Part shown: positions 40,291 through 49,026 of the stretch, piece after piece | Layout: each line of letters opens with the position of its first letter | Position numbering within the stretch: the first letter of the stretch is position 1 | Assembly: GCA_013298545.1 (NCBI GenBank) | Contig: JAAFIA010000022.1 | Span: forward strand, 1 to 55,650 | DNA: 55,650 bases | Reading direction: 5' to 3' | Source: Bacteroidota bacterium | Lineage (GTDB): Bacteria; Bacteroidota; Bacteroidia; Palsa-965 | Notes under the pieces: model-generated | The model's input: only the letters and a program-made list of their open reading frames with translations | Told to the model about the DNA's origin: nothing | Databases searched by the model: none | Translations under genes and position numbers: made by a program

Positions 40291-42006
40291 TTAGCGAATG
40301 ATTTGTACTTGCTCGCGCGATACTTTACCATCGGCAACAATTTCGAGAATGTATAAACCTTGCTCTAATGTACTGGTCTCAATTACTTGGCGGAATGTTC
40401 CGGCAGCAATTGTACCTAAATCGTTTTGCATGATTACACGGCCAGTCATATCATACATACGAACGGCTAATTGCGATACGCTTTGTTCAAATGTTGCATT
40501 GAGGTTGATTTCTGTATTTGCCGGATTTGGGAATACGTTCACGTTGCTGAGTGTATTGCTTTCTGCAACGTTTGTTACTACAGGCAATTGAATCAATGGC
40601 CCACCTGAAGGTAATGCCACCCAAAGACCAAATGCAGGGCCATTGCTGTTGTTTGCTGGATTTAAAAATCCTGAAGCAACTACTGTCAATGCTGTACCTT
40701 GTAAGTTCAATGTTTGGAGTGGCGCTGCATAAGAAGCCACAACAACAGAACCCGTTGCATCTGTAATGCTGATTGCATAATCGGCTGTTGGAAGTGATAA
40801 ATAAGATGCGGTGTAATTACCATAAGTAATATCATCGACCAATAATGTGTTGCTAAATGCTTCACGCACATCTACCGTTGGTGCATCTGTTGAGCCGTGC
40901 AAAACAAGTAAATCTGTGTTACCTGCACTTGCAACTTCTTGTCCGAGCGCGAAAATATCGAGATCAAAAACAGGGTTTGGTGAGTAACCAACTGCGCTTA
41001 CAATACCGTTTGCAGCGATTACATATTTTGCATTTCCAGTCAAATTGATGCCACTAAAACGAGCTACTTCTTGCGTTGTATCGGTGCTTGTTGGTCCACA
41101 GATCGTAATGTCAAATGGTGTTCCAGCAGGTGCATCAATAAATGGAGAAGCCGTACGGAACATAAAGTTATCGATTAGCAATGTATTGTTGAGCCATACA
41201 TCAACACTAGCAGCAGCCGCATCGGCGCAATTGTGAATGACTTGTACACGAGCCGTCGAAATTGCAACACTTGGCAATTGAACCAACGCACCACCAGATG
41301 GTAATGCTGCCCAAAGACCAAAAGCAGGGCCATTGCTGTTGTTTGCTGGATTCAAAAAACCTGAAGCAACAACTGTTAATGCAGCACCTTGTAAGTTTAA
41401 TGTTTGAAGCGGCGCAGCGTATTCTGCAACAACATCTGTACCCGCAGCATTGCGAATTTGAATGTTGTAATCTGCTGTTGGCAAATTCAAATACGTTGCA
41501 TTGTAATTGCCATAAGCAATATTGTTGATGAGCGTTCCGGCACCAACCGCAACCACGTCAACGACTGGTGCATCGGTAGAGCCGTGCAAGACCAACACAT
41601 CGGTGTTTGCAACGTTTGTAGCCGTTTCTTGGCCCAGTGCAAAAATATCGAGTGTGAAGGCTGGATTTGGTGAATAACCCGCAGCACTAACAATACCATT
41701 TGCTGTAATCACATACGTTTCGTTTGCAGTTAACGTAATTCCCGAAAAACGAATGACCTCTTGTGTTGTATCTGTACTTGTTGGGCCACAAATGGTCAAA
41801 TCAATTGGTGTTCCTGCTGGTGCATTGACAAACGGACTTGCTGTACGGAATGCAAAATTATCGAGCAAGAGTGTTGTGTTTAACCAAACATCGACAGATG
41901 CTGCTGCTGCGTCTGCGCAGTTGTGAATGACTTGTACGCGGGCCGTTTGCGCGAACGAGGTCAGTCCGGCAAATCCCATAATAGCTAAAAGGGCGATTTT
42001 TTTCAT
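40291..42006 (-). CDS. Secreted protein with two DUF4397 domain blocks and T9SS sorting domain
   Basis: A 571-residue protein with a signal peptide (MKKIALLAIMGFAGLTSFAQ); start 42006 preferred over 42030. Two ~230-residue blocks (residues 22-251 and 252-481) share long identical stretches: ARVQVIHNCADAAAASVDVW, ASPF(V/I)(N/D)APAGTP, TICGPTSTDTTQEV, LVLHGSTDAP, GFLNPANNSNGPAFGLW. Each carries the DUF4397 signature (VIH..ADA..VDV). The T9SS domain begins NVFPNPANTEINLN and ends SREQVQIIR. Function is unknown; DUF4397 proteins are surface or extracellular adhesin-like proteins. Strong unit similarity also at the DNA level indicates a recent duplication. Confidence 0.9.
   Translation of the reverse strand: MKKIALLAIMGFAGLTSFAQTARVQVIHNCADAAAASVDVWLNTTLLLDNFAFRTASPFVNAPAGTPIDLTICGPTSTDTTQEVIRFSGITLTANETYVITANGIVSAAGYSPNPAFTLDIFALGQETATNVANTDVLVLHGSTDAPVVDVVAVGAGTLINNIAYGNYNATYLNLPTADYNIQIRNAAGTDVVAEYAAPLQTLNLQGAALTVVASGFLNPANNSNGPAFGLWAALPSGGALVQLPSVAISTARVQVIHNCADAAAASVDVWLNNTLLIDNFMFRTASPFIDAPAGTPFDITICGPTSTDTTQEVARFSGINLTGNAKYVIAANGIVSAVGYSPNPVFDLDIFALGQEVASAGNTDLLVLHGSTDAPTVDVREAFSNTLLVDDITYGNYTASYLSLPTADYAISITDATGSVVVASYAAPLQTLNLQGTALTVVASGFLNPANNSNGPAFGLWVALPSGGPLIQLPVVTNVAESNTLSNVNVFPNPANTEINLNATFEQSVSQLAVRMYDMTGRVIMQNDLGTIAAGTFRQVIETSTLEQGLYILEIVADGKVSREQVQIIR
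40564..41943 (-). repeat. Tandem 690-bp duplication within the DUF4397 gene
   Basis: Copy 1 spans 41943-41254 and copy 2 41253-40564 (reading the minus strand); matching codons are exactly 690 bases apart (for example GCT/GCC CGT/CGC GTA/GTA at the start of each). The copies stay in frame, without insertions relative to each other at the points checked. Confidence 0.8.
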
Positions 42007-42304
42007 GATTCTATGTTTTTTATGTTTCATTGCAAGTGGAACACATCAACGCCTATTTTGTTTAACGATTTCCAAGAAAAATTAAACAAAATAACTATTT
42101 TACATTTTCTTAACATTAGGCACTCCAGCTTCCCATCCGAAAAATTTAATTGGCAAGTATGCTTACCTGCTAAAAATTCAGCTTTTGATTTTTGCTGGTT
42201 TTAACAAATGCGTGTAAGCAAAAAGGCTTTATAAGTTAAAGTATGTGAACTACATACGAGCGATGATGCAGCAACGTACTTTGGTTGCAACAAAAACAAA
42301 AACC
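42007..42304. other. Divergent intergenic region
   Basis: 298 bases between the DUF4397 and DUF4349 genes. It is AT-rich with no ORF that looks real. A short ATTTTGTTTAACG stretch near 42055 is the only promoter-like motif; no perfect TAnnTTTG is seen for either gene. Confidence 0.6.
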
Positions 42305-43276
42305 ATGAACGTGCGTTTTATCGCCCTCGCTACTCCTGCTTTTGCAGGAATCCTGCTCTTGACTGCATGTGGCGGTTCGGAGCAACAACGCCAATTGGCA
42401 AAATTTGCCGATTCGACGAGATCAGAATCTCCAAACAGTGAAACAACGGATGCCGCAGAATTAAAAAATGCGCCCAACAAATTGGAATTGTCATCAACCG
42501 CGGCAGCAAACGATCCGAGCGATACGTTGCATGAGTTTATTCGAACGGCTGATATTCGTTGTCGCGTGGGCGATGTGCGGGAGGCAACTTATGCCATAGA
42601 AAATACAGTTCGGCATTTTGGTGGTTTTGTAACCTACACGCATCTGAATAGCACGGTTGAAAATCAACAGACGATTCCGTTTAGTACCGATTCGGCGATG
42701 GAGCATACGCGTTATAACGTGGGCAATACAATGACGATTCGCGTTCCGAATGCTTATTTAGACACAACGCTGAAATGTATTGCGCCGTTGATGGAATACA
42801 TTGATCACCGCACGATTCAGGCCAACGATGTGCATTTGGATAAACTAACAAACAAACTTGCGAAACAACGTCAAGAGCGTTATGCGGCCTTGGTGAATCA
42901 AGAAGCAACGGCAAGTAGTGGTAAACTGGATCAAAAAGTAAGCGCGCATACATCGGCACTTGCTGCGCAAGAACATGCGGACGAATCGTTGTTGGGCAAT
43001 TTGCGTTTGCAAGATCAAATTGCTTACAGCACCGTGAGTATGTATATCTATCAGAAACCTGTTGTAGCGCATACGCCAATCGAATTGGAAAAAACGGCGG
43101 CGGCTTATGAAGCGTCTTTTGCGACTGAATTTGCGGGTGCTATGCAAACGGGATGGCGTATTTTAAAAGCGATTCTCTTATTTTTTGTGCAGTTATGGCC
43201 ATTGGTTTTGTTGGCCGTTGCGGGCTTTTTCACGGTTCGTTATTTCGTGCGCAGAGGAACGCAAAGCGTTTCGTAA
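42305..43276 (+). CDS. DUF4349-domain lipoprotein
   Basis: A 323-residue protein. The start at 42305 gives a lipoprotein leader (ATPAFAGILLLTACGG); the in-frame ATG at 42245 adds 20 polar residues before it. The DUF4349 domain covers ~80-310: FIRTADIRCRVGDVREATYA, VRHFGGFVTYTHLNSTVE, TMTIRVPNAYLDTTLKCIAP, DHRTIQANDVHLDKLTNKLA (coiled coil ~180-250) and YSTVSMYIYQKP. A C-terminal transmembrane helix (AILLFFVQLWPLVLLAVAGFF) anchors the protein a second time. Function is unknown; the family is common in envelopes. A hairpin terminator follows. Confidence 0.88.
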   Translation: MNVRFIALATPAFAGILLLTACGGSEQQRQLAKFADSTRSESPNSETTDAAELKNAPNKLELSSTAAANDPSDTLHEFIRTADIRCRVGDVREATYAIENTVRHFGGFVTYTHLNSTVENQQTIPFSTDSAMEHTRYNVGNTMTIRVPNAYLDTTLKCIAPLMEYIDHRTIQANDVHLDKLTNKLAKQRQERYAALVNQEATASSGKLDQKVSAHTSALAAQEHADESLLGNLRLQDQIAYSTVSMYIYQKPVVAHTPIELEKTAAAYEASFATEFAGAMQTGWRILKAILLFFVQLWPLVLLAVAGFFTVRYFVRRGTQSVS

Positions 43277-43296
43277 ATACGTTCTAATGCCATTAT

Positions 43297-43330
43297 CGAA
43301 TGCCTGTTTCGTATGCGAAACGGGCATTCG
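43297..43330 (+). terminator. Hairpin after the DUF4349 gene
   Basis: A 15-bp stem (CGAATGCCTGTTTCG with CGAAACGGGCATTCG, one T-G pair) and a 4-base loop. No T-run follows directly; a second small hairpin (CACCTT/AAGGTG, 43341-43359) lies just after it. Confidence 0.65.
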
Positions 43331-43422
43331 TACGTTATACCACCTTTTATTATAAGGTGAAAAGCGATTTTGATTTATTTTTAATCTACTTTTAATCTAT
43401 AAAATCGATTCACCTAAAGATC

Positions 43423-44835
43423 ATGAGAACAAGCTTTTCACTTCTACTTTTACTAGTACACTTGACCGCTTTTGCGCAATTGCCATACACGCAAAACAAT
43501 TATGCGTATGATAGTTTGATCAATGTTGTTTATGGCGTGGATGTTCGTTACAATGGCGAGCAAGATACATTGGAGATGGATATTTACAAACCGATTGGTG
43601 ATGGCAATTGCTTGCGTCCGATTATGGTCATGGTGCATGGTGGTGCATGGTTTAGTGGTAGCAAGCAGGATCAAAATATGGTCCTTCTCTCTCGTGAGTT
43701 GGCGCGCAAAGGTTGGGTTGTTGCCAACATCAACTGGCGGCTTGGTACACATAAAGCATCGAATTACAATATGTATGCGCTTTGCAACACGAGTATTTCG
43801 GCACCTTGTGGGTACATTTGCGATAGCAGCGAAGTGATTCGGGCCAATTATCGGGGTATGCAGGATGCCAAAGGGGCTATTCGTTTTATGAAAAGCCGGC
43901 ATTTAATTGACTCGACCGATATTGATAACGTATTTATTACAGGCGAGAGTGCTGGCGGCTTTGTAGCTCTTGCGGTGGCATTTATGGATCAGGCCAGCGA
44001 AAAACCGATTGATTGTGGTGCAATTGCCAATGCGCCAACACCCTCGGCCAATCTAAATCCATACGCTTGTAATAGTCAACCAGGATACTTGCAACGTCCA
44101 GATTTAGGAAGTATTGATGGATCATTACACATTGGCACTTACAATGCAAAAATCAAAGGTGTTGCTAATTTTTATGGCGGGCTTTTCAATTTCTCTTTGT
44201 TTCAGCAGCAAACCGATACGCCTGCTGTTTATCTCTTCCATCAAGGCTCCGATGTTATTGTCAATTATACTTATGGGCAAGGTTTAGGCCGCTTGAGTTG
44301 GGAGTGTTATGCGCAAACGAATTTATGCCAATCCTATTTTTTCTATCCGTATGGACACGGTGGCGAGAGTATTCGCCAGTACTTTGTATCACTTGGAGGG
44401 AATGCACCTACCTATCAAGCCGATATTATTTACAATTATTCGTACTTGAATAATTGTGGCTCAAACGGTCATGCGATTGATAATTGGATCACGCGTTTGC
44501 AGGCGGAGGTCAATTTGTTTGCTCCAATCATTGCTGCTTCGGGCAATAATCCGACTACAAACTGTCAGACAATTGGATTCCCTGAACCCCAAGCGTCTTT
44601 TGCCTTTCGCGTTTATCCGAATCCAGCGCAAGGACAAGCGATGCTTCAATTTTCTGCTTATTTAAACAACCCGATTATTCGTATTTACAATGCGCAAGGG
44701 CAAGTGTTGCAGGAAGAAAAAGTAAGTGGAATGGTTTCTCAACAGCAGTTAAATACACCATTCAGTCCGGGTAGCTATTGGATAGAAGTGGAATCAGGCG
44801 GCAAAAAGTATCATCACCTTTTCCTTATTCAATAA
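43423..44835 (+). CDS. Secreted alpha/beta-hydrolase (carboxylesterase-like) with T9SS domain
   Basis: A 470-residue protein with a signal peptide (MRTSFSLLLLLVHLTAFAQ). The hydrolase domain shows the oxyanion motif MVHGGAWFSGSK near residue 70, the nucleophile elbow FITGESAGGFVALA near residue 175, an acid-bearing FHQGSDVIVNYTYG near 280, and the histidine in FYPYGHGGESIRQYF near 315. Cysteines (CNTSISAPCGYIC) may form disulfides. The T9SS domain runs from FRVYPNPAQGQAMLQF to YHHLFLIQ. It should hydrolyse carboxylic esters, perhaps acetyl or feruloyl groups on polysaccharide, outside the cell (inference). A perfect terminator follows. Confidence 0.88.
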   Translation: MRTSFSLLLLLVHLTAFAQLPYTQNNYAYDSLINVVYGVDVRYNGEQDTLEMDIYKPIGDGNCLRPIMVMVHGGAWFSGSKQDQNMVLLSRELARKGWVVANINWRLGTHKASNYNMYALCNTSISAPCGYICDSSEVIRANYRGMQDAKGAIRFMKSRHLIDSTDIDNVFITGESAGGFVALAVAFMDQASEKPIDCGAIANAPTPSANLNPYACNSQPGYLQRPDLGSIDGSLHIGTYNAKIKGVANFYGGLFNFSLFQQQTDTPAVYLFHQGSDVIVNYTYGQGLGRLSWECYAQTNLCQSYFFYPYGHGGESIRQYFVSLGGNAPTYQADIIYNYSYLNNCGSNGHAIDNWITRLQAEVNLFAPIIAASGNNPTTNCQTIGFPEPQASFAFRVYPNPAQGQAMLQFSAYLNNPIIRIYNAQGQVLQEEKVSGMVSQQQLNTPFSPGSYWIEVESGGKKYHHLFLIQ

Positions 44836-44881
44836 GCATAAAAAAAGCGTATTTAAAAAAGAATACGCTTTTTTTATGCTT
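44834..44881 (+). terminator. 20-bp perfect-stem intrinsic terminator
   Basis: The left arm (44834-44853) and right arm (44862-44881) are perfect complements around the loop TAAAAAAG. The stem contains runs of seven A and seven T. It begins inside the esterase stop codon region. Confidence 0.88.
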
Positions 44882-44939
44882 ACGCTTTTGCAGCGTAGTT
44901 ATTTCTTAATTTTCGGCATTCAAAAACGATCTCTTTTTT

Positions 44940-46019
44940 ATGAGTAACAAAGCTCACAATTTCAGCGCAGGTCCGGGGATTCTTCCGGCATCAGTGCTTC
45001 AGCAGGCGGCAGAGGCTTGCATCAATTTCGACAACCTCAATCTTTCTCTTCTGGAAATCTCGCATCGCAGCAAAAACTTTGAGGCGGTGATGGACGAAAG
45101 CCGTGTCTTGGTAAAAGAACTATTGGGCCTCGGCGATGGTTGGAATGTGATGTTTTTGGGCGGTGGCGCGAGTTTGCAATTTGCCATGGTTCCTTACAAC
45201 CTCTTGCGCACAGGCGGAACAGCTGCGTATGTCAACACAGGTGTGTGGGCAAGCAAGGCCATCAAAGAGGCCAAACTGATTGGCAACACCAACGTGATTG
45301 CGTCTTCAGAGGCAGATAAGTTTACATACGTCCCCAAAGGATATACGATACCAACGGATGCTGATTATTTACACATCACCTCCAACAATACCATTTACGG
45401 CACCCAAATGCCTTCGTTTCCGGAAACCAATATTCCGATAGTTTGCGACATGTCGAGCGATATTTTTTCGCGACGTGTGGATGGCAATAAATTTACGTTG
45501 ATCTACGCGGGGGCGCAGAAAAATATGGGTCCTGCGGGCGCAACAATGGTTGCTGTGCGCGAAGATGCGCTTGGCAAAACAGACCGTAAAATGTTGTCGA
45601 TGCTTGATTACCGTGTACACATCAAAGGCGAGTCGATGTACAATACGCCGCCTGTATTTCCAATTTATGTATCGATGTTGACCTTGCGTTGGTTGAAAGA
45701 AAATGGTGGGGTGGATTGGATCGAAAAAGTAAACAACGAAAAAGCGGCTACTCTTTACAACGAAATTGACCGCAACAGTTTGTTTACGGGAACGGTAACG
45801 GTAAAAGAAGATCGTTCAAAAATGAATGCAACGTTTGTGATGACAAAACCTGAATTGGAGCCTGAGTTTGATAAATTGTGGAAAGCAGCCGGAATTAGTG
45901 GTTTGCGTGGCCACCGCGATGTGGGTGGTTACCGTGCTTCGCTTTACAATGCGTTGCCGTTGGAGAGTGTACAGGTATTGGTTGATGCCATGCAGGAATT
46001 CGAAAAGAAATTTGCGTAG
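44940..46019 (+). CDS. serC: Phosphoserine aminotransferase
   Basis: A 359-residue class V PLP aminotransferase that makes 3-phosphoserine from 3-phosphohydroxypyruvate and glutamate. Motifs: HNFSAGPGILPASVLQQA, SLLEISHRSKNF, VMFLGGGASLQFAMVPYNLL, ICDMSS-like VCDMSSDIFSRR, and the PLP lysine in YAGAQKNMGPAGATMV. The C-terminus GLRGHRDVGGYRASLYNALP matches SerC. Length is normal. serA follows 26 bases downstream on the same strand, giving the first two enzymes of serine synthesis in one operon. Confidence 0.97.
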   Translation: MSNKAHNFSAGPGILPASVLQQAAEACINFDNLNLSLLEISHRSKNFEAVMDESRVLVKELLGLGDGWNVMFLGGGASLQFAMVPYNLLRTGGTAAYVNTGVWASKAIKEAKLIGNTNVIASSEADKFTYVPKGYTIPTDADYLHITSNNTIYGTQMPSFPETNIPIVCDMSSDIFSRRVDGNKFTLIYAGAQKNMGPAGATMVAVREDALGKTDRKMLSMLDYRVHIKGESMYNTPPVFPIYVSMLTLRWLKENGGVDWIEKVNNEKAATLYNEIDRNSLFTGTVTVKEDRSKMNATFVMTKPELEPEFDKLWKAAGISGLRGHRDVGGYRASLYNALPLESVQVLVDAMQEFEKKFA

Positions 46020-46045
46020 TTGATTCATTCATAAGCACGATTAGT

Positions 46046-47005
46046 ATGTCGAAAAAAATTCTCGCCAACGATGGCATTGATACAGCAGGGAAAGCCTTGC
46101 TCGAAAAAGCAGGATTTACCATTGTTACCGAAAAAGTAGCGCAAGCCGATTTGGCTCAGGCCATTCAACGCGAAGGCTATTTAGCACTTACTGTTCGCAG
46201 TGCAACACAAGTACGCCAAGATTTGATTGATGCTTGTCCAAATTTGCGTGTGATTGGGCGCGGTGGTGTTGGAATGGACAATATTGATGTCGAGTATGCC
46301 AAAAGCAAAGGCATTGCAGTCATCAATACACCAGCGGCATCTTCGCATTCGGTGGCCGAATTGGTGATGGCGCATGTGTTTGGTATGGTTCGTTTTTTGC
46401 CCGATGCCAACCGTCAAATGCCGCATACAGGTCATACACAATTCGAAGCGTTGAAAAAATCGTATTCGAAAGGAAAAGAATTGCGTGGCAAAACAATTGG
46501 TATTGTTGGGTTTGGTCGCATTGGCCAAGCGGTTGCAAACATTGCATTAGGTTTGGGCATGCATGTAAAAGCGTATGATCCGTTTGTGAAGGAAGCCAAA
46601 ATTGCCTTAACCATTTCGGGGCTTGCGTCACCTGTTGAAGTGCCGATTGCAACGGTTTCGTTGGACGAAATTTATGCTTGTGCCGATTTCATTACGCTGC
46701 ATGTTCCGGGTGGAAAACTGTTGGGTGCTGCGGAATTGAGCAAATTGAAAAAGGGCGTGATGCTCGTGAATGCTTCGCGCGGTGGTGTGATTGATGAACG
46801 TGCGTTGATTGATGCCTTGAATAGCGGACAGGTTGGGCAATGTGCATTGGATGTATTCGAAAACGAACCAACACCACTTGCTGATTTATTGAAGCATCCG
46901 AAAATTTCGCTCACACCACATATTGGTGCTGCAACCGAAGAAGCGCAAGAGCGCATTGGCATTGAATTGGCCGAAAAAATAATTGCTGCTTTTAACGCAA
47001 ACTAA
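46046..47005 (+). CDS. serA: D-3-phosphoglycerate dehydrogenase (short form, no ACT domain)
   Basis: A 319-residue D-2-hydroxyacid dehydrogenase. RVIGRGGVGMDNIDVEYAKS and INTPAASSHSVAEL open the family pattern, IGIVGFGRIGQAVANIALGL is the NAD-binding loop, and VNASRGGVIDERALI, CALDVFENEP and LTPHIGAATEEAQERIG carry the catalytic Arg/Glu/His set. The short form ends without the ACT regulatory domain, so serine feedback inhibition of the usual kind is not expected. Placement between serC and DUF1015 supports the SerA assignment over other hydroxyacid dehydrogenases. Confidence 0.93.
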   Translation: MSKKILANDGIDTAGKALLEKAGFTIVTEKVAQADLAQAIQREGYLALTVRSATQVRQDLIDACPNLRVIGRGGVGMDNIDVEYAKSKGIAVINTPAASSHSVAELVMAHVFGMVRFLPDANRQMPHTGHTQFEALKKSYSKGKELRGKTIGIVGFGRIGQAVANIALGLGMHVKAYDPFVKEAKIALTISGLASPVEVPIATVSLDEIYACADFITLHVPGGKLLGAAELSKLKKGVMLVNASRGGVIDERALIDALNSGQVGQCALDVFENEPTPLADLLKHPKISLTPHIGAATEEAQERIGIELAEKIIAAFNAN

Positions 47006-47008
47006 GGT

Positions 47009-48256
47009 ATGGCTCGGATCATTCCGTTTCAAGGTATTCGTCCCACACGCGATAAGGTTCACCTAGTCGCTTCGCGTTCGGTTGACAATTATGGCAAAAC
47101 CGATTTGCATGAAAAACTGCGGAGCAATCCGTTTAGTTTTTTGCATGTGATCAACCCCGATTTTAAAGACGGGAAACGTTCGCGCCCAGGTTCGCCAGAG
47201 CGGTTGCGTAAAGTAAAAGCGCAATACGAAGCGTTTCAGAATGAAGGAATTTTTGTGCAAGATGAAAAGCCATGCTACTATGTTTACCGGCAATACAAGC
47301 AAGGCAATACCTACACCGGAATTATTGCGTGTACAAGCATTGATGATTATTTGAATGGTACAATCAAGATTCATGAACAAACCTTAACAGACCGCGAGAG
47401 CAAACTCAAAGAGTATTTAGAAATCTGCGATTTTAATGCGGAGCCTGTTTTGTTTTGTTATCCCGATGATGCGGCGATTGATGCCGTGATTGCGACAAAA
47501 ACGAATGAACGTGCGGAGTATGATTTTACGACGACTGATCGGGTACGACATTCGTTTTGGGTAATCGACGGAAAAAAAGATACGACCACTATTCGTCAAG
47601 CTTTTGAAGCGATGCCTGCGGTGTATATTGCCGATGGGCATCACCGCTCGGCTTCTTCTACGTTGCTTGGGCAATCGCGACGCGAAAAAAATCAGAATTA
47701 TTCGGGCAATGAGCCTTGGAATTTTTACTTGGGCGTTTTTTTCCCAGAAACGCAATTGCGGATTTATGATTTCAATCGCGTGGTGAAGGATTTGAATGGC
47801 TTGGATGCACCGCAGTTTTTAGAAAAATTACGTGCTTCGTTTGAGATTCAAGATCACGGAAAAACAATTTTTACACCACAACACATTCATCAGTTTGGAC
47901 TTTATCTGGAAGGAAACTGGTTTGAATTGCGTTTGAAAAAAGAATTGATTCATGATGATGAACCCGTTGGTTCGTTGGATGCTTTTTTGTTGACAAAACA
48001 TGTTTTAGATCCGATTTTAGGAATCGTTGATTTGAAAACGGATAAACGGATTGGTTTTGTTTCGGGCATCAAAGGGCCGGAAGAATTGATGAATCAAGTG
48101 GATCATTGGAAATTTCAGGCGGCGTTTTCATTGTTTCCGGTTTCGATGAAACAACTGAAATACATTGCCGATACGAATAGCATTATGCCGCCCAAAACAA
48201 CTTGGGTTGAGCCGAAAATGCGCAGTGGTTTGGTGATGTTTTCGATTGCAGATTAA
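47009..48256 (+). CDS. DUF1015-family protein
   Basis: A 415-residue cytoplasmic protein of the DUF1015 (SerC-linked) family: IIPFQGIRPTRDKVHLVASR, NPFSFLHVINPDFK, CYYVYRQYKQGNTYTGIIAC, HEQTLTDRESKLKEYLEI, YIADGHHRSASS (a conserved histidine-rich loop) and FFPETQLRIYDFNRVVKDL. The family commonly lies beside serA/serC in Bacteroidota and Firmicutes; its activity is not established. It begins 3 bases after the serA stop codon, so it belongs to the serine operon. Confidence 0.9.
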   Translation: MARIIPFQGIRPTRDKVHLVASRSVDNYGKTDLHEKLRSNPFSFLHVINPDFKDGKRSRPGSPERLRKVKAQYEAFQNEGIFVQDEKPCYYVYRQYKQGNTYTGIIACTSIDDYLNGTIKIHEQTLTDRESKLKEYLEICDFNAEPVLFCYPDDAAIDAVIATKTNERAEYDFTTTDRVRHSFWVIDGKKDTTTIRQAFEAMPAVYIADGHHRSASSTLLGQSRREKNQNYSGNEPWNFYLGVFFPETQLRIYDFNRVVKDLNGLDAPQFLEKLRASFEIQDHGKTIFTPQHIHQFGLYLEGNWFELRLKKELIHDDEPVGSLDAFLLTKHVLDPILGIVDLKTDKRIGFVSGIKGPEELMNQVDHWKFQAAFSLFPVSMKQLKYIADTNSIMPPKTTWVEPKMRSGLVMFSIAD

Positions 48257-48280
48257 TTCATTTTTAAATTGTAGTTGGGT

Positions 48281-48931
48281 ATGGCTTCCGTAGCAGAAAA
48301 CATGAAACAGACTAAGGCGCAATTGCCCAACGAAGTAACACTTGTTGTGGTTTCTAAAACGCAACCCAATGTGTTGATTGAGGAAGCTTATACTAGCGGA
48401 CAACGGGTGTTTGGCGAAAATCGGGTGCAAGAATTAGTACCTAAATACGAAGCCTTGCCCAAAGATATTGCGTGGCATTTGATTGGTCATTTGCAAACCA
48501 ATAAAGTCAAATACATTGCGCCTTTTGTAGCTTTGATTCACTCGGTGGATAGCGAAAAATTATTGGTAGAGGTTGATAAACAGGCGGCGCGGTGTAATCG
48601 CAAAATTGAGGTGTTGTTACAAATGTATATTGCGCAAGAGGAAACAAAATTTGGTTTCGATGTGGCGGAAGCGGAGGAATTACTGAGTAGGCAAACCGAT
48701 TTTCAACATGTGCGTATTGTTGGCTTGATGGGCATGGCCACGAATACGGATAACAGCGATCAGGTGCGGAAGGAGTTTCGTGGATTGGCGCAATTCTTCA
48801 AAACACAACAGGAAAAATATGGCGCAACACATTTTCACACGTTATCTATGGGCATGAGTAGCGATTGGAAAATTGCCGTAGAGGAAGGAGCAACAATGAT
48901 TCGCATTGGTAGTTCGATTTTCCGATCCTAA
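48281..48931 (+). CDS. YggS/PLPBP-type pyridoxal-phosphate homeostasis protein
   Basis: A 216-residue single-domain PLP-binding protein (alanine-racemase-like barrel). The PLP lysine is in LVVVSKTQPNVLIEEAY near residue 26; FGENRVQELVPKYE, WHLIGHLQTNKVKYIAP, HSVDSEKLL, GLMGMAT and LSMGMSSDWKIAVEEGATMIRIGSSIF (in pieces) are classic. It buffers PLP and affects amino-acid metabolism rather than catalysing a known reaction. Start ATG 48281; a TTG six bases upstream is less likely. It is downstream of PLP-dependent SerC in the same block. Confidence 0.94.
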   Translation: MASVAENMKQTKAQLPNEVTLVVVSKTQPNVLIEEAYTSGQRVFGENRVQELVPKYEALPKDIAWHLIGHLQTNKVKYIAPFVALIHSVDSEKLLVEVDKQAARCNRKIEVLLQMYIAQEETKFGFDVAEAEELLSRQTDFQHVRIVGLMGMATNTDNSDQVRKEFRGLAQFFKTQQEKYGATHFHTLSMGMSSDWKIAVEEGATMIRIGSSIFRS

Positions 48932-49026
48932 TTGCTGGTAATGGTGCATTTCATTTCTTCCCGATTTCCGTTTTCATCTCTAGCCAATACGAATCTATTT
49001 ATTTGTTGTATCAACCAAATTAAGGT

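Noticed and set aside
40564-41943. Considered as a CRISPR-like or non-coding repeat region
   Set aside because: The repeat is 690 bases, in frame and encodes DUF4397 domains. No short regularly spaced repeats with spacers were seen anywhere in the window.
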